Source: Lachnospiraceae bacterium
GTDB lineage: Bacteria > Bacillota > Clostridia > Lachnospirales > Lachnospiraceae
DNA: 64,000 nt
Assembly: GCA_030523275.1 (NCBI GenBank)
Contig: JAUNIX010000011.1
Coordinates: 1-64,000 of the forward strand
Reading direction: 5' to 3'
In this document: piece after piece, positions 8,131 through 16,769 of the stretch
Numbering within the stretch: the first letter of the stretch is position 1
How the letters are laid out: every line of letters starts with the position of its first letter
Made by a program: the position numbers and the translations under genes
The notes under the pieces: model-generated
The model's input: only the letters and a program-made list of their open reading frames with translations
The model's database searches: none
What the model was told of the DNA's origin: nothing

Positions 8131-9228
8131 ATGGCAAAAATTTTAATTAGCCCTTCAAAATATGTGCAGGGTGCGGGAGAAATGAAAAAGTTAGGAACAT
8201 ATGCACAGGCATATGGCAAAAAAGCTTTGATCTTAATCAGTAAAGGTGGATATAAACGTATCGGAGAATTAATTGAGGAAAGTTTCAAAGAAACAGATTG
8301 TGAGATTATGTTTGACTATTTTAATGGCGAGTGTAGTAAGAACGAAATTAATCGTTTGAACACAATCATGCAGGAAAAAAATTGTGATTTGGTGATTGGT
8401 ATCGGTGGCGGTAAGATTTTTGATACAGCAAAGGCAGTTGCTTATTATGGAAAATCACCTGTCATCATTTGTCCTACGATCGCATCGACAGATGCACCTT
8501 GTAGTGCTTTATCTGTTATCTATACAGATGAGGGTGTATTTGAAGAATATCTTTTCTTACCAGCAAATCCAAATATGGTTTTGATGGATACAGACATTAT
8601 CACAAAATCACCGGTACGTCTGAGCGTAGCTGGTATGGGAGACGCGTTAGCGACTTATTTTGAAGCAAGAGCCTGTAAAAGAAGTGGTGCGATTTCCTGT
8701 GCTGGAGGCAAAACGACAGAAGCTGCGTTGGCATTGGCAAAATTATGTTTTGATACTTTAATGGAAGAGGGAATCAAGGCAAAAACGGCGCTCGAAGTTG
8801 GTGCTTGTACAGAGGCAGTAGAAAAAATCATAGAAGCCAATACCTTACTTTCTGGAATTGGTTTTGAAAGTGCTGGCCTTGCCGGAGCACATGCTATTCA
8901 CAATGGTATGACTGTGCTTCCAGAATGTCATCATATGTATCACGGCGAAAAAGTAGCGTTTGGTACCATTACACAGCTTGTTTTAGAAAATGTGTCAGTA
9001 GATGATTTAGAAGAAGTGATCCTATTCTGTATTGAAGTTGGATTGCCTGTTACATGGAAAGAACTTGGTGTAGATGAAATTACAGATGAGAAAATTATGG
9101 CTGTAGCCAAAGCGGCTTGTGCTGAAGATGACACCCTTCATAATATGCCATTTGAAGTGACTGCCGAAACAGTAGCAGCAGCATTAAAAGCAGCGGATGC
9201 ATATGGTCGTTATTATTTAGGTGAATAA
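8131..9228 (+). CDS. gldA: Glycerol dehydrogenase (GldA family, NAD-dependent)
   Basis: This 365-residue iron-containing-alcohol-dehydrogenase-fold enzyme is close to E. coli GldA throughout. It has the NAD-binding GIGGGK loop and the stretch PTIASTDAPCSALSVIYTDEG. The Zn ligands Asp171, His254 and His271 fall at the same numbering as in E. coli. GldA interconverts glycerol with dihydroxyacetone and reduces hydroxyacetone to 1,2-propanediol. Next to a PflD/YbiW-like enzyme, the hydroxyacetone-reducing role is the likely one and would recycle NADH. GAAGGAGG lies upstream of the ATG. No FSA-type aldolase, needed to produce hydroxyacetone, is visible in the window. Confidence 0.93.
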   Translation: MAKILISPSKYVQGAGEMKKLGTYAQAYGKKALILISKGGYKRIGELIEESFKETDCEIMFDYFNGECSKNEINRLNTIMQEKNCDLVIGIGGGKIFDTAKAVAYYGKSPVIICPTIASTDAPCSALSVIYTDEGVFEEYLFLPANPNMVLMDTDIITKSPVRLSVAGMGDALATYFEARACKRSGAISCAGGKTTEAALALAKLCFDTLMEEGIKAKTALEVGACTEAVEKIIEANTLLSGIGFESAGLAGAHAIHNGMTVLPECHHMYHGEKVAFGTITQLVLENVSVDDLEEVILFCIEVGLPVTWKELGVDEITDEKIMAVAKAACAEDDTLHNMPFEVTAETVAAALKAADAYGRYYLGE

Positions 9229-9271
9229 AAGGGCAATCACATAAGATAGAGCGTTAAGAAAGGAAAGAATA

Positions 9272-10261
9272 ATGGAAAAAGAAAGCAGACAGTTAAACTG
9301 GGCAGTATTAGGAACCGGAGTGATTGCAAATCAGATGGCTTCTGCCCTTCAAGACATGGGTAAAAAGTTATATGCTGTCGGAAACCGTACGTATGCCAAA
9401 GGAGTTGCATTTGCCGAAAAATATGGTATCGAAAAGGTATATGACCATTATGAAGATATTTTTACAGATCCAGAGGTAGATGTAATCTATCTGACAACGC
9501 CTCACAATACGCATTATGAATTTATGAAAAAGGCATTGGAAAATGGCAAGCACCTTTTTGTCGAAAAATCGATTACATTAAATAGCGATGAATTGGAAGA
9601 AATGTTGGCACTTGCTGATGAGAAGAAGTTGATCGTGGCAGAGGCAATGACAATCTGGCATATGCCATTATATAAAAAATTATGGGAAATTGTAAAAAGT
9701 GGTGAGATTGGAAAAGTTCAGATGATTACGATGAATTTTGGAAGCTATAAAGAATACGATATGAACAATAGATTTTTCAATCGTAATCTTGCCGGTGGCG
9801 CTATGCTTGATATAGGTGTTTATGCACTAAGTATTGTCAGAAGTTTTATGTCTAGTATGCCAGATCAGATTGTCAGTCAATGGCTGCCGGCACCAACTGG
9901 AGTGGATGAACAGGCAACGATTTTATTGAAAAATCCAGATGGCCAGATGGCGACCGTTGCTCTTAGTTTACATTCCAAACAGCCAAAACGTGCTATGATC
10001 AGTTGTGAGAAAGCTTACATCGAAATTATGGAATATCCACGAGCAGATAAAGCGTTTATTATAGATGCTGAAACTGGCGAAAAAACAGAGGTGACTGCTG
10101 GTGAGACAGCACGTGCTCTAGAATATGAGATGAGAGATATGGAAGCCGCCATTCTGGATGGTGAGATTGATGTGATGCGTCTGTCTGACAGTCGCGATGT
10201 AATGAGGATTATGACCCAGTTGCGACGCGAATGGGGCATGACCTATCCAGAAGAAGAATAA
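9272..10261 (+). CDS. Gfo/Idh/MocA-family oxidoreductase
   Basis: This 329-residue NAD(P)-dependent sugar oxidoreductase has an N-terminal Rossmann fold (LGTGVIANQMASAL), an EKSITLN segment at the usual EKP position and a C-terminal GGAMLDIGVYAL segment. The family oxidises or reduces many sugars, and one member, 1,5-anhydrofructose reductase, makes 1,5-anhydromannitol. Its place after gldA in an anhydrohexitol-like locus makes a related role attractive, but specificity is not readable from sequence. It lies 43 bp after gldA and before a terminator, so it is probably cotranscribed with gldA. Confidence 0.85.
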   Translation: MEKESRQLNWAVLGTGVIANQMASALQDMGKKLYAVGNRTYAKGVAFAEKYGIEKVYDHYEDIFTDPEVDVIYLTTPHNTHYEFMKKALENGKHLFVEKSITLNSDELEEMLALADEKKLIVAEAMTIWHMPLYKKLWEIVKSGEIGKVQMITMNFGSYKEYDMNNRFFNRNLAGGAMLDIGVYALSIVRSFMSSMPDQIVSQWLPAPTGVDEQATILLKNPDGQMATVALSLHSKQPKRAMISCEKAYIEIMEYPRADKAFIIDAETGEKTEVTAGETARALEYEMRDMEAAILDGEIDVMRLSDSRDVMRIMTQLRREWGMTYPEEE

Positions 10262-10275
10262 GAATATAAAGTGAG

Positions 10276-10324
10276 AAATGCCTGCTAGGCTGATTGGATA
10301 GAACAATTGGCTTGGTGGGCATTT
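10276..10324 (+). terminator. Terminator after Gfo/Idh gene
   Basis: A 15-bp stem containing several G-T pairs (AAATGCCTGCTAGGC against GCTTGGTGGGCATTT) ends in a short T-run 15 bases after the stop. It closes the gldA/oxidoreductase unit. Confidence 0.75.
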
Positions 10325-10349
10325 TGTTCTCCAATTTTATACTCAGGTA

Positions 10350-10358
10350 TGCTATAAT
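10350..10358 (+). promoter_or_regulatory. Extended -10 promoter for ridA/permease
   Basis: TGCTATAAT matches an extended -10 element, about 30 bp before the ridA start and just after a terminator. No good -35 is visible, as is common for extended -10 promoters. Confidence 0.55.
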
Positions 10359-10388
10359 GAAAAAGAAAATATTGAATGAAAGGATATT

Positions 10389-10769
10389 ATGAGAATGAAA
10401 AAAATAGCAACAAACAATGCACCTGGTGCAATTGGACCATATTCACAGGCAGTTGTACATGGAGGAATTTTATATACATCTGGACAAATCTGTATTAATC
10501 CTGCAACACAGGATATTGTAGAAGGTGGTATTAAAGAGCAGACTCACAGGGTATGCCAAAACCTTGGAGCTGTTTTAGAAGCAGCAGGAACAGATTTTGA
10601 TCACGTGATCAAGACAACTTGCTTTTTGACCGATATGAATGATTTTGCTACGTTTAATGAAGTGTATGGTGAGTATTTTACATCAAAACCAGCAAGATCT
10701 TGTGTGGCTGTAAAATCATTGCCAAAGGGTGTTTTATGTGAAGTTGAGGTAATCGCAGCGGTTGACTAA
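10389..10769 (+). CDS. ridA: RidA family enamine/imine deaminase
   Basis: This 126-residue RidA/YjgF/UK114 protein forms trimers that hydrolyse reactive enamine/imine intermediates such as 2-aminoacrylate. It has the family's N-terminal APGAIGPYSQAV and the C-terminal CEVEVIAAV region, with the conserved arginine in ARSCVAVKSLP. The start may be the second ATG at 10395 (124 aa), which has better spacing from AAAGGA. A purine permease gene follows after 15 bases and is probably cotranscribed. Confidence 0.93.
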   Translation: MRMKKIATNNAPGAIGPYSQAVVHGGILYTSGQICINPATQDIVEGGIKEQTHRVCQNLGAVLEAAGTDFDHVIKTTCFLTDMNDFATFNEVYGEYFTSKPARSCVAVKSLPKGVLCEVEVIAAVD

Positions 10770-10784
10770 GAGGAGCGTGCTCAT

Positions 10785-12101
10785 ATGGAGCAGTTATTTC
10801 GATTAAAGCAAAGAAGAACAAATATAAAGACGGAAATTGCAGCTGGTGTTGCCACTTATTTTTCCTTGCTCTATATTATCAGTGTTATTGTAGCGATGAT
10901 GACAGAAGCAGGTATAAAGGAGGAAGCTGCATTTTCCTCTGTTGTATTTTCATCTGGAATTGGATGTATTATTATGGGGCTGCTGGCAAACTATCCGGTA
11001 GCGTTAGCGCCAAGTCTTGGAGTGACAGCTTTATTTTCCTCCACTATTTGTGGCAGAATGGGATATAGTTGGCAGGCTGGACTGGCGGCTGTTTTTGTGG
11101 AAGGTATATTATTTTTATTAATCGCGTTGACTGGGGTTAGAAAAGAGATTATGTTGTCGATTCCTTCTCACCTGAAAAATGCCATCAGTGCGGGAATTGG
11201 ATTTTTCCTCGCTTTTATTGGTTTAAAAAACTGTGGAATTATTGTAAGCGACGAGCATAATTTTGTGGCACTTGGCAAAATATTCGATGCGGAAGTTATG
11301 GTCTCAATCTTGGGAATTGTTATTTTACTGTTGTTGATCATCCGCAAAATCAAATTTCCGATTATCAAAGGAATGGCAGCGACGGCAGTCATTGGATTGA
11401 TTGTCAGCTTTTTTTCTGATAGTGCACACTTGCCAAGGATTCCACACGGAAACTTTTTTCTCCAATTAACAGATGCCAATTTTGGTGCGTATACAACTGG
11501 ATTTTTCGAATTGTTTTCTTCTCTGAATGTTGTTACGATCGTAATCTCGATTTTATTTGTAGATTTTTTTGATACTACTGGAACCCTGATTGCAGTCATC
11601 AGTCGATCAAAGTTGCCAACGGTAAATGGAGAACCGGAAAATCTTGATCGTGCCCTTATGTCTGATGCTCTGGGAACGATGGTAGGTGCAGTTTTAGGAG
11701 CAACTTCGGTTAGTTCTTACGTTGAATCTGAGGCAGGAATTGAAAGTGGAGGCAGGACAGGACTGACGGCAGTTACGACAGGTATATTATTTTTGTTTTC
11801 TATCTTTTTATATCCAATTTTCAGCCTGATGACAGTTTGTGTTACTTCCCCGGTGTTAGTGATCGTCGGTAGTTTGATGGTACATCAATTTGCTAAAATT
11901 GACTGGGGAAATTATACAGAGGCTGTTTCTAGTTTTGCGACTGTGATCATGATGTTGCTAACGTATTCGATTGCCGATGGCATTGCGTTTGGCTTTATTA
12001 TATATGGTCTGGCATCATTGTTTCACGGACGCTATAAAGATGTATCGCCGTTGATGTGGGTGATGATCGGGTTGTTTGCAATTTATTTCCTCTTAATATA
12101 A
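10785..12101 (+). CDS. AzgA-type NCS2 purine permease
   Basis: This 438-residue polytopic membrane protein belongs to the AzgA branch (adenine, guanine, hypoxanthine) of the nucleobase-cation symporters. Diagnostic segments are NYPVALAPSLGV, DFFDTTGTLIAV and YVESEAGIESGGRTGLTAV, which build the substrate and proton-coupling site. It likely takes up purine bases with protons. It lies 15 bp downstream of ridA and 15 bp upstream of an unknown gene, so the three may form one operon. No purine riboswitch is visible upstream. Confidence 0.9.
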   Translation: MEQLFRLKQRRTNIKTEIAAGVATYFSLLYIISVIVAMMTEAGIKEEAAFSSVVFSSGIGCIIMGLLANYPVALAPSLGVTALFSSTICGRMGYSWQAGLAAVFVEGILFLLIALTGVRKEIMLSIPSHLKNAISAGIGFFLAFIGLKNCGIIVSDEHNFVALGKIFDAEVMVSILGIVILLLLIIRKIKFPIIKGMAATAVIGLIVSFFSDSAHLPRIPHGNFFLQLTDANFGAYTTGFFELFSSLNVVTIVISILFVDFFDTTGTLIAVISRSKLPTVNGEPENLDRALMSDALGTMVGAVLGATSVSSYVESEAGIESGGRTGLTAVTTGILFLFSIFLYPIFSLMTVCVTSPVLVIVGSLMVHQFAKIDWGNYTEAVSSFATVIMMLLTYSIADGIAFGFIIYGLASLFHGRYKDVSPLMWVMIGLFAIYFLLI

Positions 12102-12116
12102 GGTAGGAGAATTTAC

Positions 12117-13157
12117 ATGACAATAATGGTACAAAATTCCAGTGATACATCATGGGAGCGAATGCTTAAAAATACATCATCAGAATCTTTGTTGTTATTA
12201 TGTCAGAGATTACAGTTGGAAGAAGAATGGAGAGATTCTATGCAGGAACCCTCTGTTTTCTTAGAAGCATATTTTTTGGAGCATCCGGAAAGTTTTCTAA
12301 TTTTATTATCGAAAGAAGACTATGAATTACTGATACGAATTTGGGAAGAAAACAATTTTCTTTCGAATGAATATATAAATCAACAAAATATTGTACCATT
12401 GGAGAAACTTGGATTGATACAATACCGACATAAAAAACGAGAAATACTTGTCTGTGAAGAAGCAAAAAATAATTTTTATTTTTATTTAAAAAGTCGTTCC
12501 TCCAGACAATGGGTCGATCAATACCAGAAACTGGAATATGCAGTAAAAGGTATGTTATATCAATGTGGAATCATAGAATTAACACAATTTTATGATATAA
12601 TAATAAACGAGAAAGATTCAAGTATATCGACTCTTTCTCAGTTCAGACAGTTTTTGATCGGTCGAATAGAACTTTGGAGTTTTTTAGGTGTATTAAAGAA
12701 CTATAGTAATGGGGATTACTATATTATATCGCATGAAGTAAAAGACCGAGATCAGGTTTTTTGGGGATGGGTGCAACAGGAAATAGACTCTTTTCATAAA
12801 TTATCGTTTGATGAGGCAATTTTTCTCGGAAAGATGAGTGGAATTGGCAATTGGCAAGGAACCAAAGCATTATTGTCATACTGTTTACAAACTATTTATG
12901 ACGATATGATAGCTGCTACTGTTTTTGTAAAAACGGTCTTATTGTATATACAAAATGGCGATTCGATAGAAACCATTTTCGAAAAATTAGAGTCAAAAAT
13001 AGAAATGTTCACTGAGGAAGAAACAGAAACGATACATAAATATATTGATCAGATGTATTGGAATACACCGATTTACAACTTGAAAGGTTATAGTCGTCAG
13101 GAAATGATAGAGAAAGAACGCAATTTTTCTGTAGTAAAAGGTGGCAAAAAAGATTGA
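12117..13157 (+). CDS. Uncharacterised protein, linked to VanRS-like two-component genes
   Basis: I do not recognise a characterised family. The protein is 346 residues, soluble-looking and mostly helical, rich in Glu, Ile and aromatic residues, with no signal peptide or membrane segment. Near the C-terminus, YWNTPIYNLKGYSRQEM resembles the short linker seen before SEC-C-type metal-binding domains, but no such Cys-rich domain follows. It has a GGTAGGAG ribosome site 15 bp after the permease gene, and the response regulator starts 35 bp after its stop. The operon position suggests either regulation by, or modulation of, that two-component system. This is inference only. Confidence 0.6.
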   Translation: MTIMVQNSSDTSWERMLKNTSSESLLLLCQRLQLEEEWRDSMQEPSVFLEAYFLEHPESFLILLSKEDYELLIRIWEENNFLSNEYINQQNIVPLEKLGLIQYRHKKREILVCEEAKNNFYFYLKSRSSRQWVDQYQKLEYAVKGMLYQCGIIELTQFYDIIINEKDSSISTLSQFRQFLIGRIELWSFLGVLKNYSNGDYYIISHEVKDRDQVFWGWVQQEIDSFHKLSFDEAIFLGKMSGIGNWQGTKALLSYCLQTIYDDMIAATVFVKTVLLYIQNGDSIETIFEKLESKIEMFTEEETETIHKYIDQMYWNTPIYNLKGYSRQEMIEKERNFSVVKGGKKD

Positions 13158-13192
13158 TGGAAGATAAAGAATTCTGTGAGTGGGAGGTAAAG

Positions 13193-13894
13193 ATGGGCAC
13201 AAAAATATTAGTTGTAGATGATGAAAAAGAGATTGCAGATTTTGTAGAATTATATTTGAGAAATGAATCTTTTGAAGTCTATAAATTTTATAGTGGAAAA
13301 GATGCCTTAAAAGCGGTCCATGAAAATCATATCGATCTGGCTCTCTTAGATGTGATGATGCCTGACATGGATGGATTTACACTTTTGAACGAAATAAGAA
13401 AATCTTATAATTTCCCAGTTGTGATGTTAACTGCTAAGACTGGTTCTATGGATAAAATCAACGGATTGACATTAGGAGCAGATGATTATATTGAAAAGCC
13501 ATTTGAACCATTAGAGTTAATGGCACGAGTGAAAGCGCAACTTCGAAGATATACTCGTTATAATGATGCAGGAACAAGGGAAGAACAGGATACGTTAGAA
13601 ATTGCAGGACTGGCATTAAATAAAAATACGCATCGTTGCATGTATGGAGATGAAGAAATTACATTAACACCAATTGAATTTAATATACTTTGGATTTTAA
13701 TTTCCCAGAAGGGCAAGGTAATTAGTTCAGAAAATCTATTTGAACAAGTTTGGAAAGAAAAATATTTTAAGAATAATAATAACACCGTGATGGTTCACAT
13801 CCGACATCTGCGTGAGAAGCTCGGTGCAGTGATGGGACATCGTGAATTGATCAAAACTGTATGGGGAGTAGGATATAAGATTGAAGAATCATAA
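13193..13894 (+). CDS. VanR-like response regulator (OmpR family)
   Basis: This is a 233-residue OmpR/PhoB-family regulator. The receiver domain has Asp9/Asp10, phospho-acceptor Asp53 and Lys102. The C-terminal winged helix includes EKYFKNNNNTVMVHIRHL, a stretch very like VanR of vancomycin-resistance operons. The longer frame starting at 13154 is unlikely, because GGGAGGT sits four bases before the ATG at 13193. It overlaps the kinase gene by 14 bases. No vanHAX, vanG or D-Ala ligase gene is nearby, so its target is unknown. A role in cell-wall or antibiotic response is plausible by family only. Confidence 0.9.
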   Translation: MGTKILVVDDEKEIADFVELYLRNESFEVYKFYSGKDALKAVHENHIDLALLDVMMPDMDGFTLLNEIRKSYNFPVVMLTAKTGSMDKINGLTLGADDYIEKPFEPLELMARVKAQLRRYTRYNDAGTREEQDTLEIAGLALNKNTHRCMYGDEEITLTPIEFNILWILISQKGKVISSENLFEQVWKEKYFKNNNNTVMVHIRHLREKLGAVMGHRELIKTVWGVGYKIEES

Positions 13895-15008
13895 ATATCG
13901 TTCTTTAAAATTAAAAATAATGTTGCAGACGATAGGAATTACTGCTGTCGTTGCTTTAATGGGATATTGCATCTATTTTGTATTGATTGACGGGATTTTC
14001 CAGGAACCATTTGCGAATATTATGGTTTCCATTTTCCAGAGACTAAATATGGATGAAGAAAGTGCGATTTTAGTATATCGTACGATTTTCTGGAAAAATA
14101 AAACAATGATTTTAACTTTAGGTTTCATTGTTTTGTATTTATTTAGTTTTTATTTGGGAATGTCAAGATTTACAGACTATTTGGATGAAATAAGGATTGG
14201 GATCGATATGATCGTTCAGGAATCCGCAGAACTCATTGATTTGTCCGATGAACTTCAGCCGCTGGAAGTGCAAATGAATAAAATCAAAAATAATTTACGA
14301 GACAGGCAGTATCGGGCTTTACAAAGTGAGCAACGAAAAAATGATCTTGTTGTTTATTTGGCACATGACCTAAAAACACCGTTGACCTCGATTATTGCCT
14401 ATTTAAGTCTGCTCGACGAGGCACCAGATATGCCGCTTGAACAGCGTGCAAAGTATACAGGCATTTCTTTGGAAAAAGCAAAACGCCTCGGGGATTTAAT
14501 CAATGAATTTTTTGAGATTACACGCTATAATCTTCAAAATATTACATTGGAAAAACAAAATATTTCGCTTAATATGTTGCTTGAGCAGCTTAGCGACGAG
14601 TTTTATCCTGTTTTTCAGAAAAAGAATGTTTCCTGCCATATTAATATGGAGGATGACATTGATCTCTTTGTCGATGCAGAACGCATGGCAAGAGTATTTG
14701 ACAATTTATTTAGGAATGCAATATCGTACAGTTATGAAGGAACTCCGATTGACGTAATAGTCGAAAAATTGGAAGATACTGTGCGTATTACAGTACGCAA
14801 TCAAGGAAAACAGATTGCGGAACATAAATTAAATCATTTATTTGAAAAATTTTATCGTCTGGATGAAGCACGTTCTACAAACACAGGGGGCGCAGGTTTA
14901 GGTCTTGCGATTGCAAAAGAAATTGTAGAATTGCATGATGGTACCATTCGGGCGGAAAGTAATGAAAAGTATACGCAGTTCATTGTAACTTTGCCGTATA
15001 CCGCATAA
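13881..15008 (+). CDS. VanS-like sensor histidine kinase
   Basis: This 375-residue membrane kinase has two N-terminal transmembrane segments (about residues 12-36 and 75-94) around a short extracytoplasmic loop, then a dimerisation domain with phospho-acceptor His162 (AHDLKTPLTS) and a C-terminal ATPase domain (TGGAGLGLAIAKEI). The segment LLDEAPDMPLEQRAKY and the NEFFEITRYNLQ region are VanS-like. It partners the overlapping response regulator. The extracytoplasmic loop of about 35-40 residues suggests ligand or membrane sensing, with no large sensor domain. The signal is unknown. Confidence 0.9.
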   Translation: MKNHKYRSLKLKIMLQTIGITAVVALMGYCIYFVLIDGIFQEPFANIMVSIFQRLNMDEESAILVYRTIFWKNKTMILTLGFIVLYLFSFYLGMSRFTDYLDEIRIGIDMIVQESAELIDLSDELQPLEVQMNKIKNNLRDRQYRALQSEQRKNDLVVYLAHDLKTPLTSIIAYLSLLDEAPDMPLEQRAKYTGISLEKAKRLGDLINEFFEITRYNLQNITLEKQNISLNMLLEQLSDEFYPVFQKKNVSCHINMEDDIDLFVDAERMARVFDNLFRNAISYSYEGTPIDVIVEKLEDTVRITVRNQGKQIAEHKLNHLFEKFYRLDEARSTNTGGAGLGLAIAKEIVELHDGTIRAESNEKYTQFIVTLPYTA

Positions 15009-15059
15009 TCTCAATGAGAATATGCTATTTGTAAACAAAAAGAAGGAGTGACAAAAAAC

Positions 15060-16709
15060 ATGAAAAGTACCTACATTGTCGGACATAAGAATCCGGATAC
15101 TGATTCGATTTGTTCTGCATTAGCTTACACAAATCTGAAAAATACAATCAGTAAAGACAAACATTACAAAGCAAAACGTTTGGGTGATGTTAGCCCTGAA
15201 ACCAGATTTGTTCTGGATTATTTTGGAGTAGAAGAACCAGAACTTTTAACTGATATCTATCCAAGAATGACGGATATTTCACTGCATACCGTGCCAGCAA
15301 TTACGGGTAAGACATCCCTGAAAAAAGCATGGGATACTATGCGTCAGGAAAAAATTGTAACACTTCCTATTTTAAAGGAAGATAGAAAACTAGATGGAAT
15401 CATTACTGCTAGTGATATTACGTATTCTGATATGGATGTTTATGATAATAAGGTATTATCAAAAGCAAAAACACCATATAAGAATATTGTAGAGACATTA
15501 GATGGTGAATTGCTTGTTGGTGATATGGAGAGCTGTGTAGAATCAGGTAAGGTCATTGTATCAGCAGCAAATCCAGATTTAATGGAAAAGTTCATTGATG
15601 AAGGCGATGTTGTGATCATTGGTAATCGTTATGATGCCCAGTTCTGTGCTGTAGAAGCAGGTGCAAGTTTATTGATCGTATGTATGGGTGCAGAAGTATC
15701 CAAAACTATTCAGTCATTAGCAGCAGAAAAGGGATGTGATGTTATCACAACTCCTCATGATACATTTATTGCCAGCCGTTTGATCAGTCACAGTCTTCCA
15801 TGTGAATATTTCATGACTCCAGAAGAAAAGATTAGCTGTATTTATCAGTCAGAATTGATTGAAAATGTACAGGAAATCATGACTAAGAGTCGTTTCCGTT
15901 ATTATCCGGTTTTAAATACAAATAACCAATTTGAAGGATTTGCTTCTCGTCGTCGTCTGTTAGACTTCAGTCGCAGAGAAATCATCCTTGTTGACCATAA
16001 TGAGCCATCTCAGGCCGTTGACGGTATTGAAGAAGGAAATGTAATTGAAGTAATCGATCATCATAAGATTGGTGATCTGGAAACGATGGGACCAATCTAT
16101 TTCCGTAACCAGCCAGTTGGATGTACGGCAACTATCGTTACCCAGATGTATCGTGAGCAAGGTGTAGAAATTGAAAAAACAATTGCCGGTTTATTAGTTT
16201 CTGCAATTTTATCTGACACTTTGATGTTCCGTTCTCCAACTTGTACCCCACTTGACAAGGCAACAGCAGAAGAATTGGCAAAAATTGCAGAAATCGATAT
16301 TGAACAATATGCAACTGATATGTTTACAGCTGGAAGTGATTTAAAAGGAAAATCTGCTAGCGAAATTTGTTTCCAAGATTTCAAGAAATTTAATGCTGGA
16401 GATGTGAAATTTGGTGTTGGACAGCTTAATTCCATGAGTACGGATGAGTTAGAAGAAATCAAAGATACAATTCTTCCATATTTGCCAACTTTAATCGAAG
16501 AACAGGGACTTGATATGGTATTTATCATGTTGACAAATATTATCGAAGAAAGCACAAGTTTAGTGATGGCTGGAACAGATAGTGATGATGTTGTGACGAC
16601 TGCATTTGCAACGGAAGTAAATGACAGTGAGGCATATTTGCCAGGTGTTGTATCACGTAAGAAACAGTTAGTTCCAAATCTTCTGACAGCATTTCAGAAA
16701 TTAGCATAG
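15060..16709 (+). CDS. ppaC: CBS/DRTGG-containing Mn-dependent inorganic pyrophosphatase (family II)
   Basis: This 549-residue cytosolic DHH-family pyrophosphatase hydrolyses PPi to phosphate. The catalytic DHH part shows GHKNPDTDS at the N-terminus and DHNE and DHHKIGD further on. Two CBS halves with a DRTGG-like domain between them are inserted at roughly residues 65-300, as in Clostridium CBS-PPases regulated by adenine nucleotides and diadenosine polyphosphates. The start at 15060 gives the canonical N-terminus MKSTYIVGHKNPD. A GTG 12 bases upstream overlaps the AAGGAG ribosome site and is unlikely. A perfect hairpin terminator follows. Confidence 0.93.
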   Translation: MKSTYIVGHKNPDTDSICSALAYTNLKNTISKDKHYKAKRLGDVSPETRFVLDYFGVEEPELLTDIYPRMTDISLHTVPAITGKTSLKKAWDTMRQEKIVTLPILKEDRKLDGIITASDITYSDMDVYDNKVLSKAKTPYKNIVETLDGELLVGDMESCVESGKVIVSAANPDLMEKFIDEGDVVIIGNRYDAQFCAVEAGASLLIVCMGAEVSKTIQSLAAEKGCDVITTPHDTFIASRLISHSLPCEYFMTPEEKISCIYQSELIENVQEIMTKSRFRYYPVLNTNNQFEGFASRRRLLDFSRREIILVDHNEPSQAVDGIEEGNVIEVIDHHKIGDLETMGPIYFRNQPVGCTATIVTQMYREQGVEIEKTIAGLLVSAILSDTLMFRSPTCTPLDKATAEELAKIAEIDIEQYATDMFTAGSDLKGKSASEICFQDFKKFNAGDVKFGVGQLNSMSTDELEEIKDTILPYLPTLIEEQGLDMVFIMLTNIIEESTSLVMAGTDSDDVVTTAFATEVNDSEAYLPGVVSRKKQLVPNLLTAFQKLA

Positions 16710-16734
16710 TTGTTAATTTTATAGGCATAATGAT

Positions 16735-16761
16735 GAAGTCACCTCACATTGGGGTGACTTC
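16735..16761 (+). terminator. Terminator after pyrophosphatase gene
   Basis: A perfect 9-bp stem (GAAGTCACC with GGTGACTTC) has a 9-base loop. The Rpn pseudogene ends just downstream on the opposite strand, so it may work in both directions. Confidence 0.75.
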
Positions 16762-16769
16762 TATTAATG

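Noticed and set aside
13193-15008. Vancomycin-resistance cluster
   Set aside because: Only VanR/VanS-like regulators are present; no D-Ala-D-Lac/Ser ligase, dehydrogenase or dipeptidase gene is in the window.
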